A DNA stretch of 64,000 nucleotides from Zoogloea sp035335645 (GCA_035335645.1 DAOQMM010000002.1:27916-91915), one strand, 5' to 3'. Positions 34,487 through 43,409 are shown, counted from the first letter of the stretch. Numbers and translations are program-made. Notes: generated from the letters alone by a model not told the origin.

Positions 34487-35674
34487 TCAACGGTAGCCCC
34501 CCGCGGCCCAGGCCGCGATCCGTTCGCGTTCAGAGTCGGTCATGCCCGTGACGTTGCCCAGCGGCATGGCCTTAAGCTGCACGGCCTGAGCGAGGATCCG
34601 CGGGCCATTGGCGCGGATCGCCTCGGCGCTGTCGAGCAGCACGCCAGCCGGCGCCGCCGGAATCAGTGTCGGCCGGGCCGCATGGCAGCCGGTGCAGCGC
34701 GCCACCACGATGGGCTGGATGTCGGCCAGCGAGGCCGCCGGACTGCCGGCCGCCGGCGCCGCGTGCCGGGGCGCCAGTTCGACGAATACGGCCAGCAGCA
34801 GCGCGGCACCCAGCGCCGGATACTGCCAGGCCACCTGGCCCTTGTGGCGCAGGTTGAAGAAGTGGCGGATCAGCACGGCCGCCAGCAGGATCATCGCCAG
34901 GACCCGCCATGCCTGGGGATGGTTGTATGTGAAGGCGTAGTGATTGGAGATCATGCAGAACAACACCGGCAAGGTCAGGTAGTTGTTGTGCACGCTGCGC
35001 TGTTTGGCCCGTTTGCCGTGGATCGGATCGGGCGTCTCGCCCCGCTGCATGGCGGCGACGGTGGTCTTCTGGCCGGGAATGATCCAGAAGAAGACATTGC
35101 CGCTCATGGTGGTCGCGATCATGGCGCCCACGTGGAGAAAGGCCGCCCGGCCGGACAGCAGATGGGTGAGGCCCCAGGCCACGGCCACCACGAAGGCGAA
35201 ATACAGGGCGGCGAACAGCAGCAGGCTGCGATTGATGAGCAGCCGGCACAGACCGTCATACACCAGCCAACCGCCCGCCAGGGTCGCCAGACCGATGCCG
35301 ATGGCCGCCGCAGGACTCAATGCCGCCTTGGCCGGATCCACCATGTAGGTTGCCGCCTGGGAGTAATACAGCACACCAAGCAGGAAGAATCCGGTGATCC
35401 AGGTGGAATAGGACTCCCATTTGAACCAATGCAGTTCTTCAGGCAGATGCTGTGGCGCCACAAGGTATTTCTGCGGATTGTAGAAGCCGCCTCCGTGGAC
35501 CGCCCACAACTCGCCACCGACGCCCTTGCGGATCAATTCTGGATCGGTCGGTGCCTTGAGGGAATTGTCCAGCCACACAAAATAGAATGAGGAGCCGATC
35601 CACGCGATCCCGACAATCAGGTGAAGCCAGCGCAGCAACAGCGACCCCACATCGATCAGATAAGCGGCGTCCAT
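34487..35674 (-). CDS. puuD: Membrane urate hydroxylase with cytochrome c domain
   Basis: A 395-aa protein. About eight membrane helices (residues 10-300) form the PuuD (DUF989) urate-oxidising domain; it opens LLRWLHLIVGIAWIGSSFYF. A C-terminal cytochrome c domain carries CTGCH near residue 330 and a distal Met (KAMPLGN). It oxidises urate to 5-hydroxyisourate using the respiratory chain instead of O2-dependent uricase. The ATG shares one base with the uraH stop (TGATG). Confidence 0.95.
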   Translation of the reverse strand: MDAAYLIDVGSLLLRWLHLIVGIAWIGSSFYFVWLDNSLKAPTDPELIRKGVGGELWAVHGGGFYNPQKYLVAPQHLPEELHWFKWESYSTWITGFFLLGVLYYSQAATYMVDPAKAALSPAAAIGIGLATLAGGWLVYDGLCRLLINRSLLLFAALYFAFVVAVAWGLTHLLSGRAAFLHVGAMIATTMSGNVFFWIIPGQKTTVAAMQRGETPDPIHGKRAKQRSVHNNYLTLPVLFCMISNHYAFTYNHPQAWRVLAMILLAAVLIRHFFNLRHKGQVAWQYPALGAALLLAVFVELAPRHAAPAAGSPAASLADIQPIVVARCTGCHAARPTLIPAAPAGVLLDSAEAIRANGPRILAQAVQLKAMPLGNVTGMTDSERERIAAWAAGGYR

Positions 35675-36027
35675 CAGCTTCCCCGGTAGGTGGAATAGGA
35701 CCAGGGCGACACCAGCAGCGGCACGTGGTAATGCCCCGCCGGATCGGCAATGCCGAACGCCAGGGGCACCCGGTCGAGGAAGGGCGGCTCGGGCAGTGCG
35801 ACGCCGCGGTTCCGGAAATACTCGGCGACGGCAAAGGCCAGTTCGTACTGTCCCGGGAGCAGGGTCTCCCCGCTCAACAGGGGCGCTTCACTGCGGCCGT
35901 CGGAATTCGTCTGCCCGGCAGACAGCAGCGTCCGGCAATCGCCGTCGAGACGGTATAACTGGAAGTGCATGCCGGCGGCCGGAACACCGGCGGCCGTGTC
36001 GAGGACATGTGTGGTCAATCGCCCCAT
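35674..36027 (-). CDS. uraH: 5-hydroxyisourate hydrolase (transthyretin-like)
   Basis: A 117-aa HIUase converting 5-hydroxyisourate to OHCU. The N-terminal LTTHVLDTAAG, the central region and the C-terminal signature YHVPLLVSPWSYSTYRGS (ending YRGS) are complete. No signal peptide. First gene of uraH-puuD. ATG with a GGAG site. The next enzyme, UraD, is encoded divergently 221 bases away. Confidence 0.96.
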   Translation of the reverse strand: MGRLTTHVLDTAAGVPAAGMHFQLYRLDGDCRTLLSAGQTNSDGRSEAPLLSGETLLPGQYELAFAVAEYFRNRGVALPEPPFLDRVPLAFGIADPAGHYHVPLLVSPWSYSTYRGS

Positions 36028-36061
36028 GGGACAGCTCCGCGTCGGGAAGGAGGATGGGTCG

Positions 36062-36067
36062 ATTATA
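36062..36067 (-). promoter_or_regulatory. Candidate -10 box for uraH-puuD
   Basis: Perfect TATAAT on the minus strand, 35-40 bases before the uraH start. No clear -35 is present, which would fit an activator-dependent (for example LysR-controlled) promoter. Confidence 0.35.
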
Positions 36068-36248
36068 AAAAGCCGCGCAGGAAGCGGGACGTATAAAGGC
36101 TATCGGACTTTCCAGATGAGCGACCGGACCCGGGGTGCCGAAACGGTGATATATGAAAGCGCGAAAGATCTGTATTCCGCCTGCCGGCTTGATGGGGTAC
36201 GGGCCGGCTTCGTAAGCTTCGGGCGTCCGTCATATCAAGGGGATCATC

Positions 36249-36770
36249 ATGCCCTCGCGTTTCACGCCCGCCCAGCTGTCCGACCTCGATCGAGCCGATT
36301 TCATTGCCGCCATCGGTGGTGTCTTCGAGCATTCACCGTGGGTCATGGCCCGGGCGTGGGAGATGCGTCCCTTTTCAAGCCGGGCAGACCTGGATGCCGC
36401 CCTGGTGAAGGTCATTCGTGAAGCCGGACGGGATGAACTGCTCGCCCTGATCGAGGCCCACCCGGAACTCGCCGGAAAGGCAGCGATCCGTGGCGACCTG
36501 ACGGCCGATTCGGCGCGGGAACAGGCTGGCGCCGGACTCAACGCGTGTTCGCCGGAGGAGTTCGAGTTGATCCAGCGCCTCAATCGGGCCTATCGGGCAC
36601 GCTTTGGCTGGCCCTTCATCGTCGCCGTGAAGGGCATGACGCGCCACGACATCATCGCGGCCATTGAGCGTCGCCTGCCCCAGACCTCCACCGAGGAGTT
36701 TGTCGAAGCCCTGGCGCAGATCCTCCGGATTGCCGGCTTTCGCCTGGACGAACTGCTGACCGACGCCTGA
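36249..36770 (+). CDS. uraD: OHCU decarboxylase
   Basis: A 173-aa enzyme decarboxylating OHCU to S-allantoin. The catalytic His is H71 in AHPELAGKAA, with FIVAVKGMTRHDI as the second family signature. An AAGGGGAT site precedes the ATG. It is divergent from uraH and convergent with the LysR gene, and is likely controlled together with them. Confidence 0.95.
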   Translation: MPSRFTPAQLSDLDRADFIAAIGGVFEHSPWVMARAWEMRPFSSRADLDAALVKVIREAGRDELLALIEAHPELAGKAAIRGDLTADSAREQAGAGLNACSPEEFELIQRLNRAYRARFGWPFIVAVKGMTRHDIIAAIERRLPQTSTEEFVEALAQILRIAGFRLDELLTDA

Positions 36771-36815
36771 CGCGTCGGGTCGGCCCCACGGGGGGCAGAT
36801 CCGCCCGCCGCCAGC

Positions 36816-37802
36816 CTAGACCGTGGCAGGCGTTGCGACCTGAGCGGGAACGCGCGTCCCGGCAGCGGCGGGGGCTCCGGTCTTTTCGCGGATGACTTCG
36901 ATGATCTGGTCACGGAACCAGCGGCATTCCTCGGAATGATGGGCGCGGTCGTGCCACAACAGATAAAAGCGCATTTTCGGAAAATCGAGGGGCGACTCGG
37001 AGAAGCACAACTCCCCGAGGGAGCAGCAATACTCCGCAAAGATGCGTGGCGCCGAGAAGATGATGTCGTTCTGCAGCAGGACGTAAGGCACCAGATTGAA
37101 ATACGGCACGCTGGCCACCACGTTGCGCTTCAGACGCTCCCGCGCCAGCTGCATGTCGATGACGCCCCGCTGCCCCACGGCATAGGGCGTCGGCACCAGG
37201 TGTTCGGCATTCAGGTAGTCGTCGACGGACAGGGTGCGCCCGGCCAGGGGATGACTGCGCCGCATCAGGCACACCACATCGTCGTCGAAGAGCGGCGCCA
37301 GGCGCAGGTGTTCGGGAGGTTGGGGCCAGTTGCCGATGACCGTATCCAGCTCGCCGGATTCAAGCGCCTTGGCGTAGTCGTAGTCCGGCCCGAAGGAATG
37401 CAGGACGACCTGGGAATTGGGTGCCAGCCGGCGCAGACGCGCCACGATGTTGCCGATGAGGATCGCGTTCAGGTAATCGGGGGTTGCGATATTGAAGGTC
37501 CGGCGGGACTTCATCGGGTCGAAGCGGATCTGCTGGAGTCCGATGGCCTCGATCTGGGCGAGGGCGACCTTGACCGGCTCCAGCAGCGCCATGCCCCGCT
37601 CCGTGGGGGTCATGCCGTTGCGGCTGCGCACCAGCAGCTGGTCCCCGGTGATGTCCCGCAAACGGCGCAGCGCCGTGCTGACGGCGGGCTGCGACTGATT
37701 GAGACGCCGCGCCGCATTGGACACGCTGCACTCGGTCAGCAGTGCGTGCAGCACCTGCAGGAGATGTACGTCGATGGATTCCCAGGAGCAAGTCGTGGCC
37801 AT
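36816..37802 (-). CDS. LysR-type transcriptional regulator
   Basis: A 328-aa LysR protein. The N-terminal winged HTH (about 15-75) includes SVSNAARRLNQSQPAVSTALRRLRD; the effector domain follows from about residue 100 and resembles the NodD/NahR branch (FNIATPDYLNAIL). ATG 37802 has a GAGGG site; a GTG 18 bases earlier is weaker. Position inside the purine locus between uraD and the Tsx-like porin gene makes it the best candidate for local control, with a purine intermediate as effector. That is inference. Confidence 0.9.
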   Translation of the reverse strand: MATTCSWESIDVHLLQVLHALLTECSVSNAARRLNQSQPAVSTALRRLRDITGDQLLVRSRNGMTPTERGMALLEPVKVALAQIEAIGLQQIRFDPMKSRRTFNIATPDYLNAILIGNIVARLRRLAPNSQVVLHSFGPDYDYAKALESGELDTVIGNWPQPPEHLRLAPLFDDDVVCLMRRSHPLAGRTLSVDDYLNAEHLVPTPYAVGQRGVIDMQLARERLKRNVVASVPYFNLVPYVLLQNDIIFSAPRIFAEYCCSLGELCFSESPLDFPKMRFYLLWHDRAHHSEECRWFRDQIIEVIREKTGAPAAAGTRVPAQVATPATV

Positions 37803-38015
37803 GATTTCCCTCTGAAACACGCCGTATGGTGATGTTGCAGAGCAAAAATCGCGCCGATGGGTGAATCACGGGAAAAAGGGCATTTCCAGCCGAAAAACCC
37901 ACATTGGGCGCCCGATTGCGCACCGGGAGGGCGTGCCGGAGGGCCTGACGGCACCATTTCGATGCCTGCCACGCACCGACCGGTCGGATCGTCACGCTGG
38001 ATCCCGTGGCCCATG

Positions 38016-38048
38016 AAAAGACGCCGCCGGCGTGGTGCCGGCGGCGTC
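38016..38048 (-). terminator. Terminator of the Tsx-like porin gene
   Basis: On the minus strand a perfect 12-bp stem (GACGCCGCCGGC) with a five-base loop is followed by TTTT. It lies 24 bases beyond the porin stop codon. Confidence 0.85.
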
Positions 38049-38071
38049 CTGGGAGTGCTGCGGGCGAAGGC

Positions 38072-38911
38072 TCAGAAGTGGTATTCGGCGCGGAGCATCG
38101 GCGTCTTGGCAAAGGCACCGTTGCCCGCCGCGCCAGTGTGGTCGTTGCCAAACTTGTTGCGCCAGTACTGGTATTCGACGCCGACCTTGAAGGTCTTCGG
38201 GCGCGCACCGACCAAGGGGCTCGCGTCATACATGATCTGGCCGTCGAAGTTGGTTTCCGGCTTCGTCGGGCCGCCGAACTCGTTTGCGCCCTTGGCGGCG
38301 ATGTAGTTCATGAAGCCTTCAAAGGTCAGCGGCAGGGAGCCCAGGGGAATCCCCCAGGCGAGGGTCAGCATGGGATGGGCGTCGTAGCTGTAGCGGCTCG
38401 GATGGGTCCGCGGCGCATTGCTTTCCCAGAGCTGCAGCACGCTCAGGTTGAGGAAGCCGGGCACATCGAACATCACGGTCGGGCCAGCCAGGGGCATGCG
38501 CTTGCGCGACTGGTAGCTGTCGCCGGACTTGGTGTTGTAATCGAAACCGACGGTGAATCCCAGGCCGCGCACGATGCCGAACTTGAAGGCGTCGGGATTG
38601 CCGGCGATCTTGCCGAAATCGAAGGTGTGACGATAGACCACATAGGTTTCCTGGGCCCCGCCACCGTTGTTGAAGGAATCCTTGCTGTCGGAAAGGAGCA
38701 TGTCCACATTGAGGAAGTTCGTGCCGTACTTGTAGCCGCTCACATGTCCGAGATTGAAGATGTTCTTCTTGATGTCGTCAGGATTGTACGGTTCGGCGAA
38801 CTTCGTCCCGTAGCGCCAGCCGACATAGGTGTCGCTCCAGTCGGCAGCGTGGGCACAGGAGAGGCCGGCAATCAGCATTGCGCAGCCCAGGGCGGTTTTC
38901 TTGACCAGCAT
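38072..38911 (-). CDS. Tsx-like outer-membrane channel
   Basis: A 279-aa outer-membrane beta-barrel protein. It has a signal peptide (MLVKKTALGCAMLIAG..., cleavage after AHA), alternating strands, and a C-terminal aromatic residue (EYHF) as needed for Bam recognition. The opening ADWSDTYVGWRYGTKFAEP and DMLLSDSKD resemble the nucleoside-channel (Tsx) family. Likely passes purines or nucleosides into the periplasm. ATG 38911 has a GGAGG site. Single gene with its own terminator. Confidence 0.85.
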   Translation of the reverse strand: MLVKKTALGCAMLIAGLSCAHAADWSDTYVGWRYGTKFAEPYNPDDIKKNIFNLGHVSGYKYGTNFLNVDMLLSDSKDSFNNGGGAQETYVVYRHTFDFGKIAGNPDAFKFGIVRGLGFTVGFDYNTKSGDSYQSRKRMPLAGPTVMFDVPGFLNLSVLQLWESNAPRTHPSRYSYDAHPMLTLAWGIPLGSLPLTFEGFMNYIAAKGANEFGGPTKPETNFDGQIMYDASPLVGARPKTFKVGVEYQYWRNKFGNDHTGAAGNGAFAKTPMLRAEYHF

Positions 38912-39037
38912 GGATGGACCTCCGGAGGTGTTTTCAAGGGGGCTCCCGCGCTGTTTTTGCGACGCAGCAACGAGACGTTGGTCAAACTGTAACAGGAAGT
39001 TTTCCACGAAGGCCGAATACCCGATATCCGGAAATGT

Positions 39038-39057
39038 GTATATCCCGGTCGTTATAC
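39038..39057. promoter_or_regulatory. Palindromic operator candidate GTATA-N10-TATAC
   Basis: Perfect 5-bp arms separated by 10 bases, about 130-150 bases upstream of the porin start. Size and spacing suit a LysR-type site. The LysR gene at 36816 is the nearest candidate protein. Confidence 0.4.
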
Positions 39058-39125
39058 GTGCCTGAATATAATGGCCTTATTGTGTCCGATATACCCGTAT
39101 AGCATGCATCAACTTGAGGCATTCG

Positions 39126-39143
39126 AACGGTTTTCGCACCGTT
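39126..39143. promoter_or_regulatory. Palindrome AACGGT-N6-ACCGTT, possible enhancer site
   Basis: Perfect 6-bp arms, located about 115 bases upstream of the -24 element of the sigma-54 promoter. This is the normal distance for an enhancer-binding activator. It does not match the NtrC consensus well. Confidence 0.4.
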
Positions 39144-39255
39144 TTGAGGCGCGATTTGCGGCGATTTCCGGGGTCACCCCCGGTCACGCCTCGCGCGATC
39201 CGGGTGAGTCTTTTCCCGAAAATATTTTCCACTTATAAACCAATGTGTTACCACC

Positions 39256-39271
39256 TGGCATGACGATTGCT
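39256..39271 (+). promoter_or_regulatory. Sigma-54 (-24/-12) promoter
   Basis: TGGCATGACGATTGCT matches the RpoN consensus TGGCACG-N4-TTGCW at every defined position except one (T for C at position 6), with exact GG/GC spacing. Start of transcription would be near 39282, 27 bases before the ABC binding-protein ATG. It implies activation by an enhancer-binding protein, probably nitrogen responsive. Confidence 0.75.
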
Positions 39272-39308
39272 GAAGCTCCGCTCATTCAACCGTCCAGGAG
39301 CCCTGTCC

Positions 39309-40337
39309 ATGCCTATCCCCTTCAATGCCGGCCGCCGTCTGGTGCTGGCTGCCGCCATGTCCCTGCTGGCCATGCCCGCATTTGCCGACGCCCCGACGCG
39401 GATCAAGTTCACCCTCGACTGGCGCTTTGAAGGACCGGCTGCGCCCTTCCTGTTGGCCAAGGCCAAAGGCTATTTCGCGGCCGAGGGCGTGGACATGGAA
39501 ATCGACTCCGGATCCGGCTCGGCGGGCGCGGTCACGCGGGTGGCGACCGGCGCGTACGAAATGGGCTTCGCCGACTTCAACGCCCTCGTCGAATACGATG
39601 CCAAGACCCCGGGCTCCAAGATCCAGGGTGTTTACATGGTGTACAACGCCACGCCGGCTGCCGTATTCGTGCTCAAGAAGTCGGGCATCACCAAGCCTGC
39701 CGATCTGGCTGGCAAGACCCTCGCTGCGCCGATCTTCGACGCGGGCCGCAAGGCCTGGCCGGCCTTTGCCAAATCCAACAAGCTGGCTGTGGATGCCGTC
39801 AAGTGGCAGACCGTGGAGCCGGCCCTGCGGGAAACCCTGCTCGCCCGCGGTGACGTGGACGGAATCACCGGCTTCTACTTCACCAGCCTTCTCAACCTGG
39901 AGGCCCGCGGCGTCAAGAGCGACGACATCGTGGCGCTCAAATACCCGGACTTCGGCGTTGAGCTGTATGGCAACGCCATCATCGCCAGTCCCAAGCTGAT
40001 GGCCGAGAATCCCAAGGCGGTTGCCGGGGTGCTGCGCGCCTTCAACAAGGCACTCAAGGAAGTCATCGCCAACCCGGCCGCGGCGATTGCCTACGTCAAG
40101 GAACGCGATCCGCTCATCAATGCGGACCTGGAAACCCGGCGCCTCAAGCTGGCGCTCGACTCCAGTGTCGTCACGCCGGAGGTCAAGCTCAATGGACTGG
40201 GTGCCGTGACGCCTGAGCGCATGCAACGCTCCATCGCCGAGACCGCCGAAGCCTACGCGCTGCCCAAGGTGCCGACAGCCGCCGATCTGTTCAATCCGAA
40301 CTTCCTGCCGTCCAAGACGGACCGCACGCTCAAGTAA
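39309..40337 (+). CDS. ABC transporter substrate-binding protein (NMT1/SsuA-like)
   Basis: A 342-aa periplasmic binding protein with a signal peptide (cleavage after AFA, residues about 1-25). The mature start IKFTLDWRFEGPAAPFLLAKAKGYFAAEGVD is typical of the NMT1/THI5-like family that binds pyrimidines, sulfonates, nitrate-like anions or related small molecules. CAGGAG site before the ATG. First gene of a three-gene importer behind the sigma-54 promoter. A purine-derived nitrogen compound is the likely ligand from context only. Confidence 0.9.
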   Translation: MPIPFNAGRRLVLAAAMSLLAMPAFADAPTRIKFTLDWRFEGPAAPFLLAKAKGYFAAEGVDMEIDSGSGSAGAVTRVATGAYEMGFADFNALVEYDAKTPGSKIQGVYMVYNATPAAVFVLKKSGITKPADLAGKTLAAPIFDAGRKAWPAFAKSNKLAVDAVKWQTVEPALRETLLARGDVDGITGFYFTSLLNLEARGVKSDDIVALKYPDFGVELYGNAIIASPKLMAENPKAVAGVLRAFNKALKEVIANPAAAIAYVKERDPLINADLETRRLKLALDSSVVTPEVKLNGLGAVTPERMQRSIAETAEAYALPKVPTAADLFNPNFLPSKTDRTLK

Positions 40338-40398
40338 GCCCTGCGCCGCGGGACGGGCGCACGTGCCCCGTCCCTCCCCTCCTCCACCGGAACTCCCC

Positions 40399-41178
40399 AT
40401 GTCGTTCGTCACCTTTGAAGACGTCAGCCTGGCCTATACGCCGGGCGGCGCAAATGCCATCGAGAACGTGAGCCTGAGCATCCGCGAGGGCGAGTTCGTC
40501 GCCGTTGTCGGCCCTTCCGGCTGCGGCAAATCCACCCTCATGAAGCTGGTGTCGGGCCTCAAGCCGCCCAGCGCCGGTTACGTCTATGTGGATGGCCGGG
40601 AAGTCGGCGGCCCCCTGAAGATCGTCGGCATGGCCTTCCAGGCAGCCAACATGCTGCCCTGGCGCACCACGCTGGACAACGTGATGCTGCCCCTCGAGAT
40701 CGTTGAGCCTTACCGCAGCCGCCTGCGTCGCGAGCGGGAGACCTTCAAGGCTGACGCGGAAGCCCTGCTGGCACGGGTGGGCCTGGCCGGTTTCGGTCAG
40801 AAATATCCCTGGGAACTCTCGGGCGGAATGCAGCAACGTGCCTCCATCTGCCGGGCGCTGATCCATCAGCCCCGTCTCCTGATGCTCGACGAACCCTTCG
40901 GCGCGCTCGATGCCTTCACCCGCGAAGAGCTGTGGTGCATGTTGCGTGATCTGTGGCAACAGCAGCCCTTCACGGTGGTGCTGGTGACCCACGATCTGCG
41001 GGAGGCGGTGTTCCTTGCGGACACCGTCTACGTGATGAGCAAACGCCCCGGCCGCATCCTGATCCGCAAGGAGATCGATCTGCCCCGCCCGCGTCCGCTG
41101 GACGTCACCTACACCGACGCCTTTGCCGGCTACGTGCACGAGCTGCGCGAGCATATCGGCCGCATTCGCGAATCCTGA
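40399..41178 (+). CDS. ABC transporter ATPase
   Basis: A 259-aa ATPase of the SsuB/TauB/ThiZ group, with Walker A GPSGCGKST, LSGGMQQRASICRAL signature, Walker B LLMLDEPFGALD and switch LVTHD. Lies 61 bases after the binding-protein gene and 11 bases before the permease gene. Confidence 0.93.
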   Translation: MSFVTFEDVSLAYTPGGANAIENVSLSIREGEFVAVVGPSGCGKSTLMKLVSGLKPPSAGYVYVDGREVGGPLKIVGMAFQAANMLPWRTTLDNVMLPLEIVEPYRSRLRRERETFKADAEALLARVGLAGFGQKYPWELSGGMQQRASICRALIHQPRLLMLDEPFGALDAFTREELWCMLRDLWQQQPFTVVLVTHDLREAVFLADTVYVMSKRPGRILIRKEIDLPRPRPLDVTYTDAFAGYVHELREHIGRIRES

Positions 41179-41189
41179 GGAGCACCCCC

Positions 41190-41966
41190 ATGTCCCTGAA
41201 GCAATCCACCCTCGTGAAGAGCGCTCCCTGGCTCCTGACCGCCGTGCTGTTCATCGTCTGGGAACTGATCTGTGTCGGCTTTGCGATCCCTGACTACCTG
41301 CTGCCGGCCCCCACGGCGATCTGGGCCTCCGGCCTGGAGAACGCCGCCCCCATCATGATGCACGCCACCCAGACCCTGATGACCACCCTGGCCGGGTTCG
41401 CCCTGGCGGTGGTCGTCGGCATGGTCCTGGGCCTGGCGGTCGGCGCCTCGCCGGTGGTGTACAAGGCCACGTACCCGCTGCTGGTCGGATTCAACAGCAT
41501 CCCCAAGGTGGCCTTCGTGCCCGTGCTGGTGGTGTGGTTCGGCATCGGCACCATCCCGGCGATCCTCACGGCCTTCCTGATCTCCTTCTTCCCGGTGGTG
41601 GTGAACGTGGCCACGGGCCTGGCCACCCTGGAGCCGGAGCTGGAGGACGTGTTGCGCTCCCTCGGCGCCCATCGCTGGGACATCATGGTCAAGGTGGGAC
41701 TGCCCCGCTCCCTGCCCTACTTCTTCGCGTCCCTGAAGGTGGCCATCACGCTCGCTTTCGTCGGTTCCGTGATCTCCGAGACCGTCGCGTCGAATCTGGG
41801 AATCGGTTACCTGATGATGTCCGCCAGCTCATCAATGAACATGCCCCTGGTGTTTGCCGGGCTGATCGTGATCGGTGTGATGGGCGTGGTGATGTACGAG
41901 CTGTTTGCGCTGCTTGAGCGGAACCTCACCGGCTGGGCCCATCGCACGCCCGGCGCAGCCACCTGA
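41190..41966 (+). CDS. ABC transporter permease
   Basis: A 258-aa inner-membrane permease with about six helices and the ATPase-docking loop (LEDVLRSLGAHRWDIMVKVGL), as in SsuC/TauC-type permeases. GAGGAGC site before the ATG. Last gene of the sigma-54-driven importer. Confidence 0.93.
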   Translation: MSLKQSTLVKSAPWLLTAVLFIVWELICVGFAIPDYLLPAPTAIWASGLENAAPIMMHATQTLMTTLAGFALAVVVGMVLGLAVGASPVVYKATYPLLVGFNSIPKVAFVPVLVVWFGIGTIPAILTAFLISFFPVVVNVATGLATLEPELEDVLRSLGAHRWDIMVKVGLPRSLPYFFASLKVAITLAFVGSVISETVASNLGIGYLMMSASSSMNMPLVFAGLIVIGVMGVVMYELFALLERNLTGWAHRTPGAAT

Positions 41967-41999
41967 ACCCTAAGGCGCCGCACTGGGTGGAAGGGTGAA

Positions 42000-42021
42000 A
42001 GAGGCTCGAAGGGGCCTCTTG
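42000..42021. terminator. Weak hairpin between the importer and guaD
   Basis: Seven-bp stem (AAGAGGC with GCCTCTT), eight-base loop, only two or three T residues following. Position between two convergent genes suits a terminator, but the structure is weak. Confidence 0.35.
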
Positions 42022-42074
42022 CTCCACCACCGGACGGATGATTCATGCACCGGTCCATACCGACCGGCCCCCTC

Positions 42075-43400
42075 TCAGCGCTGGAACGCAGGCGCGCCGA
42101 GCACGTGTGTGGCCACGACACAGCGTTCGTCGCCGAGCACCGTCAGGGCAAAGAGGCGCTCCGCCAGCCCCGTGACACCGCGCAGGCGGAACTCCAGTTC
42201 CGGCGTCGCGCGCTCGTCGAGCACCACGCAGTCGGCCTCCTTGCCGACCTCGAAATTCCCGATGAAGGCATCCAGGTACAAGGCTCGGGCACCCGCCAGA
42301 GTGGCGAGATACCAGGCGCGCAGGGGCGACAGGGGACGCCGGTGGACCTGGGAGACCTTGTAGGCCTCGTCGAGGGTACGGATCAGGCTGAAGGAACTGC
42401 CGCCGCCCACGTCCGTCGCCAGCCCGACCCGCAGCCCGGCCTCCACCGACGCTGCGTGGTCGAAGAAACCGCTGCCCAGAAACAGGTTCGACGTCGGGCA
42501 GAAGGCCGCCGCCGTGCCGGTCGCTGCCATCTCGGCACGCTCCGCCCCGGACAGATGGATGCAGTGGCCATAGATCGTGCGCGGACCGAGCAGACCATGG
42601 CGCGCATACACGTCGAGATAGTCGCGGCACTCGGGAAACAAGGCCTTGACCCAGGCGATCTCGTCCGGATTCTCGGCCAGATGGGACTGCACATGCAGAT
42701 CGGGCCGGCTCGCGTAAAGTTCGCCGGCCAGGGCCAGCTGGGCCGATGTCGAGGTGGGCGCAAAACGCGGGGTGATCGTGTAACGCAGGCGCCCGCGCCC
42801 ATGCCAGCGCTCGATCAGGGCCACACAGTCCCGCTCGGCGTCGGCAACGGTGTCGCACAATTCGGGCGGTGCATGACGGTCCATCATCACCTTGCCCGTC
42901 AGCATGCGCAGTTGGCGCGCGTCCGCTTCGGCCATGAAGGCCTCCACCGACGCGGCATGCACCGTAGCAAACACCGACGCGGTCGTGGTGCCGTGCGCCA
43001 GCAGGCGGTCGAGGAAATACCGTGCCGTGGCGCGCGCCACCTCCGGGTCGCGGAAGGCCATCTCGGCCGGGAAGGTATAGGTATTCAGCCAGTCCAGGAG
43101 CTGCCGGCCAAAGGAGGCGATCACGGCCGACTGGGGATAGTGGCAGTGCGTATCCACCAGTCCCGGCAGGACCAGCCGATCGCCATAGTCGAAACGTTCG
43201 GCGGCGGCCAGGCGTTCCGGCGCGATCGCAGACTCCACGGCACGGCGGTGCCCGACGGCAGCCACGCGGCCCTCCACGATCCACAGGGCGCCCTGGGGAA
43301 AATGGGCGTAGCTGTGGGGGTCGTCCCCTTCGCCGGGATCGTCGAGGAAATGCAGGATCTGCCCGAGGATCAGGCGGTCCGGAACGGTCCGATGCGTCAT
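42075..43400 (-). CDS. guaD: Guanine deaminase (amidohydrolase type)
   Basis: A 441-aa zinc amidohydrolase converting guanine to xanthine and ammonia. Metal-binding PGLVDTHCHYPQ, the HLAENPDEIAWV segment, GHCIHLSGAE and TDVGGGSSFSL are all family features of E. coli-type GuaD. GAGAGG site before the ATG. Last gene of the xdh operon, nine bases after the 8-oxoguanine-deaminase-like gene. A second, unrelated guanine deaminase candidate is at 53273. Confidence 0.95.
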   Translation of the reverse strand: MTHRTVPDRLILGQILHFLDDPGEGDDPHSYAHFPQGALWIVEGRVAAVGHRRAVESAIAPERLAAAERFDYGDRLVLPGLVDTHCHYPQSAVIASFGRQLLDWLNTYTFPAEMAFRDPEVARATARYFLDRLLAHGTTTASVFATVHAASVEAFMAEADARQLRMLTGKVMMDRHAPPELCDTVADAERDCVALIERWHGRGRLRYTITPRFAPTSTSAQLALAGELYASRPDLHVQSHLAENPDEIAWVKALFPECRDYLDVYARHGLLGPRTIYGHCIHLSGAERAEMAATGTAAAFCPTSNLFLGSGFFDHAASVEAGLRVGLATDVGGGSSFSLIRTLDEAYKVSQVHRRPLSPLRAWYLATLAGARALYLDAFIGNFEVGKEADCVVLDERATPELEFRLRGVTGLAERLFALTVLGDERCVVATHVLGAPAFQR

Positions 43401-43409
43401 GGCGGCCTC

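Larger units (their letters stand above)
38912..39308. other. Divergent regulatory region, porin / ABC transporter
   Basis: This 397-base gap, AT-richer than its neighbours, contains no gene. It holds a GTATA-N10-TATAC palindrome (39038-39057), the near-palindrome ATACCCGTAT (39092-39101), TATAAT at 39067-39072, a perfect AACGGT-N6-ACCGTT repeat (39126-39143), an IHF-like sequence (39238-39250) and a sigma-54 promoter (39256-39271). Confidence 0.7.

Noticed and set aside
39136..39153. NtrC binding site (GCACC...GGCGC)
   Set aside because: Arms are imperfect and the spacing is two bases too long compared with the NtrC consensus.
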